Source: a virus | Virus record (IMG/VR): IMGVR_UViG_3300031972_002612 | Location: 1 to 45,418 of that record | Direction: 5' to 3' (one strand) | DNA length: 45,418 bases | Part shown: in pieces, positions 1 through 7,480 of the stretch | Numbering within the stretch: position 1 is the first letter of the stretch | Layout of the letters: the number at the start of each line of letters is the position of its first letter | Position numbers and translations under genes: made by a program | The notes under the pieces: model-generated | What the model saw: the letters and a program-made list of their open reading frames with translations, nothing else | The model's database searches: none | What the model was told of the DNA's origin: nothing

Positions 1-420
1 AGCCTCCGTGCGCGTCATGCGCGCGGCGTTGCCGATCCGCGTGGACAGCAGAAGCCACGTTAGCGCGGGCGTAGCCTCGATCGTCTGCATCAGCTCGGAG
101 CGCCAGAGATCGTCCACCTCGACGTCCCACACATCGCCCAGGCTGAGGCAGAACACGGTGGCCCAGTTGCACGTCTCCGCCGCAACGCGGTTCCAGCTAT
201 GCGGCTGGCGGAGGTATGCGGCCGAGGTGCGGGCGCGATCTTCCCCCGCGCCCCAGATGGCGCGCTTGTGACGCACCTCCATTAGCGCGCGGGCGTAGCA
301 GTGATCACAAGCAGGAGACACCTCGGTGCAACCGATCCAAGGGTTGAAGGTGAAGCCGGGCTGAAGGGTGCCGTCGTGCAGCTGGCAGGCTGCCCACTCG
401 ATCTTGGTGTCGGCGGCCAT
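1..420 (-). CDS. Phage Gp37/Gp68 family (DUF5131-like) protein, partial
   Basis: The N-terminal 140 residues are in the window and the gene continues past the left edge. The start MAADTKIEWAAC is followed by NPWIGCTEVSPACDHCYA, which has the CX6CX2C cysteine cluster and the WxGC...CYA signature of the phage Gp37/Gp68 family. The segment LTWLLLSTR also fits that family. The family is considered related to radical-SAM/photolyase-like iron-sulfur proteins, but its reaction is not established. The start ATG shares one base with the stop of the upstream gene (TGATG), so translation is probably coupled. It is the most distal gene of the leftward early operon seen here. The family call is firm; the function is unknown. 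Confidence 0.85.
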   Translation of the reverse strand, partial: MAADTKIEWAACQLHDGTLQPGFTFNPWIGCTEVSPACDHCYARALMEVRHKRAIWGAGEDRARTSAAYLRQPHSWNRVAAETCNWATVFCLSLGDVWDVEVDDLWRSELMQTIEATPALTWLLLSTRIGNAARMTRTEA

Positions 421-839
421 CAGAAGGGGATGTCGCCATGGATGGGGCAGTCTGTATCGAGGACAGGTCCGATGCAGCTGCATTCGTCCACGATAGCATC
501 GATATCGTCCGCCAAATCGTCGAGGCTGGGCGCCGGCAAGGCGCTAGGCGGGAGTGCAGCGCGGATGCTCACCGGCAGATAGTATTCCTCCGTCGGCGCG
601 CGCTCGGCTGCCCTTTCCTTCGAGCACGGCGTGAACTGGTAGATGGAACCGCCGCCGATCAAGACCGGGGGCAACAGCTTACCTGCCAGGATGGGTTCGA
701 TCGCCATCAGCTTGGATCCGAACCGCTCGACCTCCGTGACGCGGCCGATAAGAGTGCGATGTCCCAAGATCTCCGCGATGGCATATTCGCCGTCAGGGAG
801 TGTCGAAGCGGGCTGTTCGCTGGCGTTTACCTCGGTCAT
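420..839 (-). CDS. Hypothetical early protein, 139 aa
   Basis: I do not recognise a family. The middle of the protein carries a stretch rich in beta-forming residues (YAIAEILGHRTLIGRVTEVE), and the C-terminus ends CSCIGPVLDTDCPIHGDIPF. That ending resembles the C-terminus of the upstream gene, which also finishes with a Cys/His motif (NDCPVHG...ERPF). The two may therefore share a short Cys-His module, a point drawn directly from comparing the two proteins. The gene overlaps its downstream neighbour by one base and its own start shares one base with the stop of the upstream gene, so it is part of the coupled leftward operon. Confidence 0.75.
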   Translation of the reverse strand: MTEVNASEQPASTLPDGEYAIAEILGHRTLIGRVTEVERFGSKLMAIEPILAGKLLPPVLIGGGSIYQFTPCSKERAAERAPTEEYYLPVSIRAALPPSALPAPSLDDLADDIDAIVDECSCIGPVLDTDCPIHGDIPF

Positions 840-1189
840 CAGAACGGCCTTTCATCATCAAGCCCGTGCACCGGGCAGTCGTTGGACATGTGCGTGGGCG
901 GAGCCTGGCAGTTGCAGACATCGGGCTTGATCCAGCCGTTCTCACGCAAATGATGCTCGGCGCCGAACATGCAGGCGTGCATGAAACCGAATGTCTCGCC
1001 AGCCTCGCCAAGCGCCTGTGACAGCAGCTCCCCAGCCTTCATCATGCTGGACAGCAATTCCTCGGCGCGAAGGGCGCGCTGCTCCAGGGCGACGATCTCG
1101 GCCGCGATCTTCGGCGTCGCGGCGTCGGCATAGTGCTGGCCGCCGCGCAGGATCTGCTTGCCGACATGGGCGAGCGCGTTGTCAATCAT
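839..1189 (-). CDS. Hypothetical early protein with C-terminal Cys/His motif, 116 aa
   Basis: I chose the start at 1189 (MIDNALAHVGKQ) because an AGGGGAA Shine-Dalgarno-like sequence lies just upstream and it overlaps the upstream stop by only 8 bases. An earlier ATG at 1213 lacks such support. The N-terminal half is predicted helical (IAAEIVALEQRALRAEELL). The C-terminal part has four to five Cys and several His (VCNCQAPPTHMSNDCPVHG), suggesting a small metal-binding element. The last residues resemble those of the next gene downstream. No family is recognised; the role is unknown. Confidence 0.75.
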   Translation of the reverse strand: MIDNALAHVGKQILRGGQHYADAATPKIAAEIVALEQRALRAEELLSSMMKAGELLSQALGEAGETFGFMHACMFGAEHHLRENGWIKPDVCNCQAPPTHMSNDCPVHGLDDERPF

Positions 1190-1844
1190 CGATGTTCCCC
1201 TTCCGCACGTCAAACGAGACGGCGACCACCCAAGGGTTTGCCTCCCATGCGCCCGCCCCGTTGATGTCGTTCCAGAGACGATGATAGGCTGCTACCGCTG
1301 TTAGCTCGGCATCGTCCCAATCGGTGTCGGGCAGACCAAAGAACCTGCCATACTGCTGGATGCCCTCCGCGATCGCGTCGGCTTCGCTACAATCTTGCAG
1401 CCGCTGAACACGCACGTCGGTCACCGTCAGCGTGAGACGTGAAGCCCAGCGCGGCAAGTGCATGCCCGGCCGCCGGCGCCCCGCCCAATCGGGGATCTCA
1501 GCGGGGAAATTCTCGTATCCCCACTCACCCGGCGCGATGTTGGAGGAAGAGCCACCGGCTGCGTAAAGAACAGTCATCCCCCTCTCGGGCAACATGGATG
1601 GCTTCGTGTCGTCCCACTTCCTGCCCAGCCGCCACTCCTCGCGGACATAGAGGCGATCGCCGACTTCGAAGCGAGGCTCAAACCGATAGACAGTTGCGCC
1701 AAAGCGAGGGCCTTCGAAAATCATCAATTGCCCCGGCGCCATGCCCCTTGAGGTGGGATTGATGACGCGCCGCGTCTGCGTCTTGCGCCCAGCGAGCAGG
1801 GCGCGCACCATCGGCGCGCTGAAGAGGATAGGACGATTAGCCAT
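1182..1844 (-). CDS. ASCH-like domain phage protein, 220 aa
   Basis: The N-terminus, MANRPILFSAPMVRALLAGR followed by KTQTRRVI, is the hallmark opening of a widespread phage protein with an ASCH/PUA-like fold. The later segments FEVGDRLYVREEW, LTVTDVRVQRLQDCSEADA and YHRLWNDINGAGAWEANPWV fit the same family, whose members have 'EGW...F...W..iyG..aWdaNPWV' endings. ASCH domains bind RNA or modified nucleic acid, but the phage role is not known. The start at 1844 is preferred over the upstream in-frame ATG at 1964 because the family N-terminus begins there. The start overlaps the upstream stop by 8 bases (ATGGCTAA). Confidence 0.85.
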   Translation of the reverse strand: MANRPILFSAPMVRALLAGRKTQTRRVINPTSRGMAPGQLMIFEGPRFGATVYRFEPRFEVGDRLYVREEWRLGRKWDDTKPSMLPERGMTVLYAAGGSSSNIAPGEWGYENFPAEIPDWAGRRRPGMHLPRWASRLTLTVTDVRVQRLQDCSEADAIAEGIQQYGRFFGLPDTDWDDAELTAVAAYHRLWNDINGAGAWEANPWVVAVSFDVRKGNIDD

Positions 1845-2133
1845 GGGCCAAATTCCTGAAGTCGAGTTCGACATGCCACTGCAGATGGAGGGGCACCTTG
1901 CCGGAGACCCCCAATTCGAAGGAATGCGGCGAAAGTTTCGCATAAGTCGCGCCGCCATGGACAAAGCCGTCGGACAATCGCTGGCGGGCGTCTCGGATCA
2001 AGACCTCTATGACGAGTTCTTCTTCGACATCTGGATGAGCATCAAACAGGAGTCGTGGAGAAAGCGACCTCGAGACGGGGTGGTCCAACTGGACGAAACT
2101 GACATCGATGGATGAGCGATGGGTTCTAGCCAT
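1837..2133 (-). CDS. Hypothetical early protein, 98 aa
   Basis: The start at 2133 (MARTHRSSIDVSF) has GGAG about 8 bases upstream and overlaps the upstream stop as ATGGCTAG. Its own stop overlaps the next start as ATGGCTAA, so both junctions have the same unusual 8-base overlap. The protein looks soluble (PDVEEELVIEVLIRDARQRL, PLHLQWHVELDFRNL). The opposite strand is also open here and equally GC-rich at third positions, so strand choice rests on operon direction and on the overlap signatures. No family is recognised. Confidence 0.6.
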   Translation of the reverse strand: MARTHRSSIDVSFVQLDHPVSRSLSPRLLFDAHPDVEEELVIEVLIRDARQRLSDGFVHGGATYAKLSPHSFELGVSGKVPLHLQWHVELDFRNLAHG

Positions 2134-2251
2134 TGAAGGCTCCGCATGCGCCCAGCAGCGCAATCATGACGGCCGCAAAGCCGAGGAAGGCCAGGAACTG
2201 CATGTCCTCGGACGGCTCGCTGGTGGGCCGCGGCTGCTTGGAACGGTTCAT
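2126..2251 (-). CDS. Small single-pass membrane protein, 41 aa
   Basis: This short gene reads MNRSKQPRPTSEPSEDMQ, then a hydrophobic segment FLAFLGFAAVMIALLGACG, and ends AFNG. It starts at 2251 after AAGAGGATC. The start overlaps the upstream stop by four bases (ATGA) and the stop overlaps the next start as ATGGCTAG. The charged N-terminus and single C-terminal transmembrane helix suggest a tail-anchored inner-membrane peptide. Small peptides like this are common in phage early operons as host-takeover or exclusion proteins, but nothing identifies this one. Confidence 0.7.
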   Translation of the reverse strand: MNRSKQPRPTSEPSEDMQFLAFLGFAAVMIALLGACGAFNG

Positions 2252-2403
2252 CGATCGATCCTCTTGAAACCCTCAGGGGTAAGGCGTTCAAAGCCGGTGG
2301 CGGTCATTTCGACATCGCCCAGCTTCTTGGTGGTGCGCGTCTCGCCCACCGGCACGCGCCAGGCCGGGCGGAAGCGAGCAGTGGGGCGGACGCGCTCGGT
2401 CAT
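2248..2403 (-). CDS. Small basic hypothetical protein, 51 aa
   Basis: The protein starts MTERVRPTARFRPAWRVPVG and ends ERLTPEGFKRIDR; it is arginine-rich. The start at 2403 shares one base with the upstream stop (TGATG), and the stop overlaps the next start as ATGA. Coupling on both sides and fit to the operon direction support it as a gene. No family is recognised. Confidence 0.65.
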   Translation of the reverse strand: MTERVRPTARFRPAWRVPVGETRTTKKLGDVEMTATGFERLTPEGFKRIDR

Positions 2404-2912
2404 CACAGCGTGCCGCCGCTCAGAGCGTGAATGGTGGCCTTGTCGAGGCCGAGAAACGGATTATGCGCCAGGCGGCGCCGCGGTGCGGGGCGTCCGTCAG
2501 CGGGCAGCTCCTGCGCCAGCCAGTGGCGGCGGTAGCTCTCCCGCTCCTGCTCGAGCAGGACGGGCTGCATGCGCTGGCGTTCGCGTTTGGCGCGCGCCGC
2601 TTCCGCCCGATCGGCATCGAACTCGGCCAGCAGCGCATTGGCGTCCCCGGCGCGCGGGAAGGCGCGCACGAAACGCCGAATGGAGCGCAGCGAATCCTCG
2701 TTCATGGTCTGGGTCGCCGAACGGCAGAATTTCTCCAGCCGTTCGCCGCCGGGCACGGCGGAAAGCCCCCAAGCCCGCATGGCGGTCGCAAGCATGCCCC
2801 AGTCCCACCGGTTGGTCTTCTGCCACTCGCGCAGTTGGGCGCGAACCTCGGCGTTGGTCGGAGCAGCCAGCGAGCCATAGTCGAAGCGCGCCTCTTCAAG
2901 AGTAATGGCCAT
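2403..2912 (-). CDS. Hypothetical early protein, 169 aa
   Basis: The start at 2912 has GAGGAA about 8 bases upstream, in the 10-base gap after the coiled-coil gene. The N-terminal half contains WQKTNRWDWGMLATAMRAWG and looks helical. The C-terminal half is very rich in Arg, Ala and Glu (RAEAARAKRERQRMQPVLLE) and probably forms a helix. The C-terminus has a basic patch APRRRLAHNPF. A DNA-associated role would fit its place next to the recombination genes, but that is inference. The opposite strand has long open frames here that mirror codon bias only. Confidence 0.75.
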   Translation of the reverse strand: MAITLEEARFDYGSLAAPTNAEVRAQLREWQKTNRWDWGMLATAMRAWGLSAVPGGERLEKFCRSATQTMNEDSLRSIRRFVRAFPRAGDANALLAEFDADRAEAARAKRERQRMQPVLLEQERESYRRHWLAQELPADGRPAPRRRLAHNPFLGLDKATIHALSGGTL

Positions 2913-2922
2913 TGATCGTTCC

Positions 2923-4056
2923 TCAGAAGGAGATGGTGGTGTGGGGAACTTCGCCGGCCAGGATCGCCAGCACGATCTTGCGTGCCGTGTCTTCGTCGGC
3001 GCCGCACGACATCATGGCCTGCTTCACCTTGCCCTTGACCGCCGTGCGGTGGGCCTGGTCGGCCTCCCGGCGCGCCCGCTCCTCGCGCTGCTCGCGCTCT
3101 TGCCGTTCGCGCTCGGCCTGTTCAGCGGCAATCCGCTCGCGCTCGGCCTGGGCAGCGCGCTCCGCTTCCTCAGCGCGGCGACGCTCGGCTGCCAGCTGCT
3201 CTTCATGCTCGCGCTGCACGCGGTCACGCTCTGCCTGAGCCCGCTCTTCCGCCTCGCGCGCGGCGCGGGCGGCCGCCTCCTGACGTTCGCGCTCCAGGCG
3301 CGCGGCCTCCTCCGATTGGCGCCGCGCTTCCGCTTCGGCATCCATACGCTGGCGTTCGGCTGCTGCGGCCTCCTCTGCCTCACGCTCACGGCGGGCTGCC
3401 TCTTCGCGCTCACGCTGCTCGCGCTCTGCCCGCAGTCGCGCCAGTTCGGCGCGGTCCGCTTCCTCCTGCTCGACGCGTTCGATAGCTGCCTGGAGGGAAG
3501 CGACCGTTTCGTCGCGAAGATCCGTGACCTCTTCGATCCGGGGACCGAACATCTCGTCGGAAAGGTTCCGACTGCGGATGCGATCGAGGCGCTCGCGCAA
3601 GATCTCCGCGGTATCGCCGACCTGCACGACGGCAGATGCCTTCATATCGGCAAGGATAGCCTCCGCTTCGGCCTTCCGGCTGGCTTCGCGCTCTTCCCAG
3701 GCGGTGAGCGGCGCGCGGGTTTCATCCTGCAGGGCCTGCAGACGCTCCTTCACCAGCTTGCCGGCGGCGTTGACCGTGTTGATGTTGTTCCGCCACTCCT
3801 CGGTCGACCTCAGGCGCTCGCGATCGATGGCGGACTTCTTCTTGCCGATCTCGGCCGCGTTCGCGCGGATGACGTCCCTTCCCCGCGCGGTATCCACGTC
3901 ACCGGGGCATTCGGCGACCTCGGCGCGCAGCGCGGCGACGTAGGCGTCCAGCTTTGCCGGGTCCATCAGGACGATGATCGGCTTGTCAGCGACCTCTCGC
4001 TTGATCGCATCATGATCGGCGATGGGAGCGTCCACCTTCTGTGCTGCTCTGGCCAT
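2923..4056 (-). CDS. Coiled-coil protein next to the annealing protein, 377 aa
   Basis: The start at 4056 (MARAAQKVDAPIAD) follows GGAGG by 8 bases and sits one base after the upstream stop. Residues 1-190 form a folded N-terminal part that resembles phage DUF1351-like proteins found beside RecT genes (DTARGRDVIRANAAEIGKKK, then an ERLRSTEEWR stretch). Residues of about 195-335 are an almost unbroken Glu/Arg/Ala-rich coiled coil. The C-terminus returns to a globular stretch, ADEDTARKIVLAILAGEVPH. Automatic annotation may call this TolA-like because of the coiled coil, which I think is misleading. Its conserved place next to the annealing protein suggests a structural partner in recombination. 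Confidence 0.8.
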   Translation of the reverse strand: MARAAQKVDAPIADHDAIKREVADKPIIVLMDPAKLDAYVAALRAEVAECPGDVDTARGRDVIRANAAEIGKKKSAIDRERLRSTEEWRNNINTVNAAGKLVKERLQALQDETRAPLTAWEEREASRKAEAEAILADMKASAVVQVGDTAEILRERLDRIRSRNLSDEMFGPRIEEVTDLRDETVASLQAAIERVEQEEADRAELARLRAEREQREREEAARREREAEEAAAAERQRMDAEAEARRQSEEAARLERERQEAAARAAREAEERAQAERDRVQREHEEQLAAERRRAEEAERAAQAERERIAAEQAERERQEREQREERARREADQAHRTAVKGKVKQAMMSCGADEDTARKIVLAILAGEVPHTTISF

Positions 4057-4057
4057 G

Positions 4058-5173
4058 TCACTTGCCTCCATTGGCGTTGCGGGCAATTCGGTTTTGCGCT
4101 TCGTCCAGCGCTGCGTTCACTTCGTCGATCAGCGCCGGCGGCAGATCCTGGAGGATCGGCGCGGCCTCCATTTCGAGATCGTCGAATTCGTCGCGGTTGG
4201 TGAGCACCGAGGCCCGGCGGATGATGTCGATCGCCGCGCGGCGCAGCCCTGCATCGCCTTCTGCCTCGGCGTTGGCTTCGCCCCGCTGGCTCTGAGCGGG
4301 GCCTTCCTCGCCCTGCTCTCGCTCAGGAGAAACCGTCGCCCTGCCCGCGCGGGCCTTGTCGGCAATGGCGCGAGCCTGATCGACGGTCTCGTCGACGCCG
4401 GCGCGCGGGAATTCCTCGTCGGCGCTGACCTCGTTGCGCTTGATCGACATGAACGAGACCTCGAGGTTCGCGATGTCGGCTGCAGTCCAGTTGCGTGCCG
4501 GCCCTGCCTTGGCTTCGACACGGTCGCGAGCAATGCCGATCGACTTGAACGCTTCAACCGCCTCAGCCGCGCGGACCTCCAGGGGCTTGTCGCCCTTGCC
4601 CTTCTCCAGCGTACCGTAGCAGGTCGCTTTCGCCACCTCTTTCAGATAGGGCGGGAGAACGCGGAAGATGCACTCGCGCAGGCGGCGGGCGCCGTTGTTG
4701 GCGTTGTTCTCGTAAATGTCCCGCATGTCGGTCAGCAGCACGGGACCACCGCGCTTGTCCCGCTTGTGCGGCACGATGAACGTCATGCGTGCCTTGGTGT
4801 TGGTTTCGAGATCCCAGGCAAACGCCAGCATCTCAGATTCGTGCGCATTGTCGTCGCGCGCCAGTTCCATGATGCCGTAGTCGATGTTGCCCCAGCAGCG
4901 CGCCAGCTCAACGGCAAGGTGAATGGTCTCGCCGGTCACACTCTCGCCACCGCGGGGCAGCTTGAAGAAGGCGGTCGATGCGACCTCCCACTGGCGGCAG
5001 CTGGTCTTCGCCTTCTCAATGGCCCGCGCCTCGTCACGCGGACAGCGCTGAGCCACCGTGACGGCGGCCTGCACCTCGGCAACGGCGCGGCTGTGCTCGA
5101 CGCCGGCAGCCTGGCTCGCCACCTCGCCGCGCGACTGGCGCCGGATATCCTCTGCTGACACCTGCTGGTTCAC
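4058..5173 (-). CDS. Probable single-strand annealing protein (RecT/Redbeta-like), 371 aa
   Basis: The core GESVTGETIHLAVELARCWG followed by NIDYGI, then AFAWDLETN and a C-terminal PPYLKEVA region, match the pattern of phage annealing proteins of the RecT/Redbeta superfamily ('G....G.si.lAe..ar.wGNi..G', 'A.D..tn'). The C-terminal third is charged and low in complexity (SPEREQGEEGPAQSQRGEAN). The gene lies in one operon with a RecE-like exonuclease and a DnaQ-like exonuclease, which is the expected partner set for phage homologous recombination. The start overlaps the DnaQ gene stop (ATGA). The family assignment comes from motifs and context; a profile search would settle which annealing subfamily it belongs to. 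Confidence 0.7.
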   Translation of the reverse strand: MNQQVSAEDIRRQSRGEVASQAAGVEHSRAVAEVQAAVTVAQRCPRDEARAIEKAKTSCRQWEVASTAFFKLPRGGESVTGETIHLAVELARCWGNIDYGIMELARDDNAHESEMLAFAWDLETNTKARMTFIVPHKRDKRGGPVLLTDMRDIYENNANNGARRLRECIFRVLPPYLKEVAKATCYGTLEKGKGDKPLEVRAAEAVEAFKSIGIARDRVEAKAGPARNWTAADIANLEVSFMSIKRNEVSADEEFPRAGVDETVDQARAIADKARAGRATVSPEREQGEEGPAQSQRGEANAEAEGDAGLRRAAIDIIRRASVLTNRDEFDDLEMEAAPILQDLPPALIDEVNAALDEAQNRIARNANGGK

Positions 5174-5880
5174 TTCGCGCTCCCGAGCAGCGCGGCAGCG
5201 GCAGCGAACGGATCGCCTCCCGCCTGCCGCCCGCCGCGCGCGGTGCGACCGGTGGCCCGGGTCGCATTAGACCGGGCGGCCTTGAACATCGGGACACCGA
5301 CCTCATTGATGAGGTGCCACATCACCCGCAGCGATGCCTCGATGTCGACGGCGGCATCGTGCGCGCCCTCCAGCGTCTCGCCGAAGAAGTGCTGGATGCA
5401 CTCGCCCAGGTTGGGCGCCTTGGGCCCGGGCATTCCGGCGGCGATCATCTTCGGCGTCGGCGGCAGGTTGATCACGAACTTGGACCGATACAGGGTGCAG
5501 AAGTTCGGGCAGCTCGGCTCCCATTTGAAGCCCTTGTGCCGCGCAGCCATGATCCGCATCAGCCGCCGGTCGAAGGATTCATTGTGGCCTACCATCAACT
5601 GCGCCGATCCCGCCCAGTCCAGGAAGCGCTCGACTACCTCGACAGGATCGGCTCCTTCGTCCATGGCGCGCTCGAGCGTGATGCCATGCGCTTCGAAGGC
5701 CTTGGCCTCCATCACCGCACCAGGACCAGGCCTGACGATGCTGACGAAGCGGTCGACTTCGCTGCCGTCCATGCTCTGGCGGATCATAGCGATCTGGATG
5801 ACGTGGGGCTGATGGGATGCGTCCGAAGGATCGTTCCAGGCGGGCAACCCGGTCGTTTCTACGTCATAGCCGAGGATCAT
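5170..5880 (-). CDS. DnaQ-like 3'-5' exonuclease (DEDDh), 236 aa
   Basis: The exonuclease motifs are all present: Exo I in GYDVETTG (Asp6, Glu8), Exo II in VGHNESFD (Asp104) and Exo III in GAHDAAVD (His174, Asp179). This gives a complete DEDDh active site, so the enzyme should be active as a two-metal 3'-5' exonuclease. The last 40 residues are a Gly/Arg-rich tail (RATGRTARGGRQAGG) that may bind nucleic acid. The gene is coupled on both sides by ATGA overlaps and lies between an HNH-like gene and the annealing protein, pointing to a role in recombination or end processing. Confidence 0.92.
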   Translation of the reverse strand: MILGYDVETTGLPAWNDPSDASHQPHVIQIAMIRQSMDGSEVDRFVSIVRPGPGAVMEAKAFEAHGITLERAMDEGADPVEVVERFLDWAGSAQLMVGHNESFDRRLMRIMAARHKGFKWEPSCPNFCTLYRSKFVINLPPTPKMIAAGMPGPKAPNLGECIQHFFGETLEGAHDAAVDIEASLRVMWHLINEVGVPMFKAARSNATRATGRTARGGRQAGGDPFAAAAALLGSAK

Positions 5881-6545
5881 TTGCGTTTCCTTTGGTAAGG
5901 CCGCACAGGGCGCGCCGGGGTGGATGCGGCACGCTCAATGTCCCATCCGTCGCGGCGCACGCGCTGACGGATCAAATCATGTGAGAGGCCAGAAATTTCT
6001 GCGATTTCCGACAGCATCAGGTGTCGGCCGCGCCATGCGTAGCGCTGGTTGTTCTCGCGGTTTCTGTTTTGATCGACGCGGCTGATCCAACGGCAGTTAG
6101 CCGGGTTGTAGCCGCGGTCGTTATTTTCCCGATCAATGGTCAGATCGGCTGAATAGCCATTGGCTTCAGCCCAGGCGCGAAAGACCGCGAAATCGCTCCA
6201 TTCAGAGCAAACTTCGATCCCTCGGCCACCATAGCGCGAGAAATCCTCGTGGTCTGGGTTATCGCACCGGCGACGCATTTGACACCAGATCCGGTACAGC
6301 CTGGTGCTGGTGTCGCCATGTGTCAGCCGCGCCTTCTTGGCAGCTTGCGCGCGGTTCGAACACACTCGGCAGCGGGTGGATTGCCCCAGCCTCAGCGCCG
6401 ACGGCAAGACGATACCTTCAGCACCGCAATCACACACGCAGTGACACCGATGCCGCTGACGCCCTGATACCTCGCCGAGGCTGTGACGCTCGACAGTCCA
6501 GTTGCCGAAACGGCTTCCAACCGGAATTGGGATGTGTTGGGCCAT
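5877..6545 (-). CDS. HNH/AP2-like putative DNA-binding endonuclease, 222 aa
   Basis: I start it at 6545 (MAQHIPIPVGSRFGNW), where the ATG shares one base with the upstream stop; an in-frame extension to 6653 lies inside the RecE-like gene. Residues 30-65 hold two Cys pairs (CHCVCDCG, CRVC), a likely zinc site. Residues of about 75-155 (RLYRIWCQMRRRCDNP, YGGRGIEVC, LTIDRENNDRGYNPANCRW) match the phage HNH/AP2 family of homing-like proteins. The C-terminus has a helix-turn-helix-like stretch, LSEIAEISGLSHDLIRQRVR. It sits between recombination genes and may be a mobile insertion. Confidence 0.85.
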   Translation of the reverse strand: MAQHIPIPVGSRFGNWTVERHSLGEVSGRQRHRCHCVCDCGAEGIVLPSALRLGQSTRCRVCSNRAQAAKKARLTHGDTSTRLYRIWCQMRRRCDNPDHEDFSRYGGRGIEVCSEWSDFAVFRAWAEANGYSADLTIDRENNDRGYNPANCRWISRVDQNRNRENNQRYAWRGRHLMLSEIAEISGLSHDLIRQRVRRDGWDIERAASTPARPVRPYQRKRK

Positions 6546-7480
6546 CAGTATGACAGCTCCCCTCTCTCGATCGCCTGATTGATGAGCGCCCGTTCGTAAG
6601 GCGCCATCATCAGCTGGCGGATCGGCTTTTGGCGTGAGGTGTAGGCAGGCCACTCGCCCGACTTGAGGCAGTCGGCGAAGCGGTTCAGCGCAGCCCTGTT
6701 GCGCAGGCGCGCGAAATCGATGTCGACGTCGTCCAGCTGGTCGATGGTGACGACGTACGGATATTCCTTTTCGACCGTCACCAGCACGAACTTGCGCTTG
6801 GCGGCGCCGTACAGCTGCTCGATCACGTCGAGATAATGGGCGGCCGACTGGAAGTAGCCGAAGCGGGTGGCGGCCCGCTCATAGACATCAAGCGATGCGT
6901 CCGCCGCGGTCTTGATGTCGGGGATGATCTCCATCGTGGTCGGCAGAACGTCGGGCCGGGCCCGCATGTAGACCTGCGTCTCGGGATCAATAGCCACCAA
7001 GGTCATTTCCGGTGTGCCAGCTGTCAGCAGCGCCTGCGCCAGCTCGTCATTCTTCAGCTGGTCCGCCATCGCCAGGCACATTTCGTGCTGCGTCTTCGTC
7101 AGCACCGTCCGCCCCTTGCGCGCGGCATATTCAGCCGCAATCCGATAGTCTTCGAAGTCGCGTGCCCGCGGATTATAGCCCTCGGGCAGCACGTAATAAT
7201 GGGTCGCGAACCGGTCGTTCAGCAGCAGCACGTCGTGCAGCGCCTTGCCGATGGCGAAGTGCGCCTTCTCCTTCCGGACAGGGCGCTCCGGGTTCATGCT
7301 GGAGTTCGCCCAGTAGTGGCGCGGAGATTTGGCCGAAATGAGCTTCAGGCCGCTGCTGCTGACCGATGGCCGGACGCAGATCTCGTGCCCGTGATAGTCT
7401 TCGGCCGACACGTCAGGATAGGCGCCAGGATGGACGATCAGCCCGTCCTCGTTAAACGGCGGGGCAAATAGCTCGTTCAT
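6545..7480 (-). CDS. RecE-like exonuclease, PD-(D/E)XK fold, 311 aa
   Basis: Key motifs of the RecE C-terminal nuclease (DUF3799/PDDEXK family) are visible: GKALHDVLL (His82), Glu158, PDVLP (Asp177), IIPDIKTA (Asp188, Lys190) and FQSAAHY (Gln211, Tyr216). The early segment SSSGLKLI...SPRHYW also fits the family. The enzyme should degrade one strand of double-stranded DNA from ends and hand the single strand to the annealing protein encoded two genes downstream. The start overlaps the upstream stop by four bases. The nuclease call is strong; the exact subfamily is less sure. Confidence 0.9.
   Translation of the reverse strand: MNELFAPPFNEDGLIVHPGAYPDVSAEDYHGHEICVRPSVSSSGLKLISAKSPRHYWANSSMNPERPVRKEKAHFAIGKALHDVLLLNDRFATHYYVLPEGYNPRARDFEDYRIAAEYAARKGRTVLTKTQHEMCLAMADQLKNDELAQALLTAGTPEMTLVAIDPETQVYMRARPDVLPTTMEIIPDIKTAADASLDVYERAATRFGYFQSAAHYLDVIEQLYGAAKRKFVLVTVEKEYPYVVTIDQLDDVDIDFARLRNRAALNRFADCLKSGEWPAYTSRQKPIRQLMMAPYERALINQAIERGELSY

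Noticed and set aside
1741-2115. Plus-strand ORF of 124 codons with a protein-like acidic C-terminus.
   Set aside because: It runs against the operon, has no ribosome site at a good start, and would leave the minus-strand junction overlaps unexplained. Codon bias does not favour it.
2905-4203. Plus-strand ORF of 432 codons, Leu/Arg-rich.
   Set aside because: It is the mirror of the Glu/Arg/Ala coiled-coil gene on the minus strand; its composition follows from that gene's codons.
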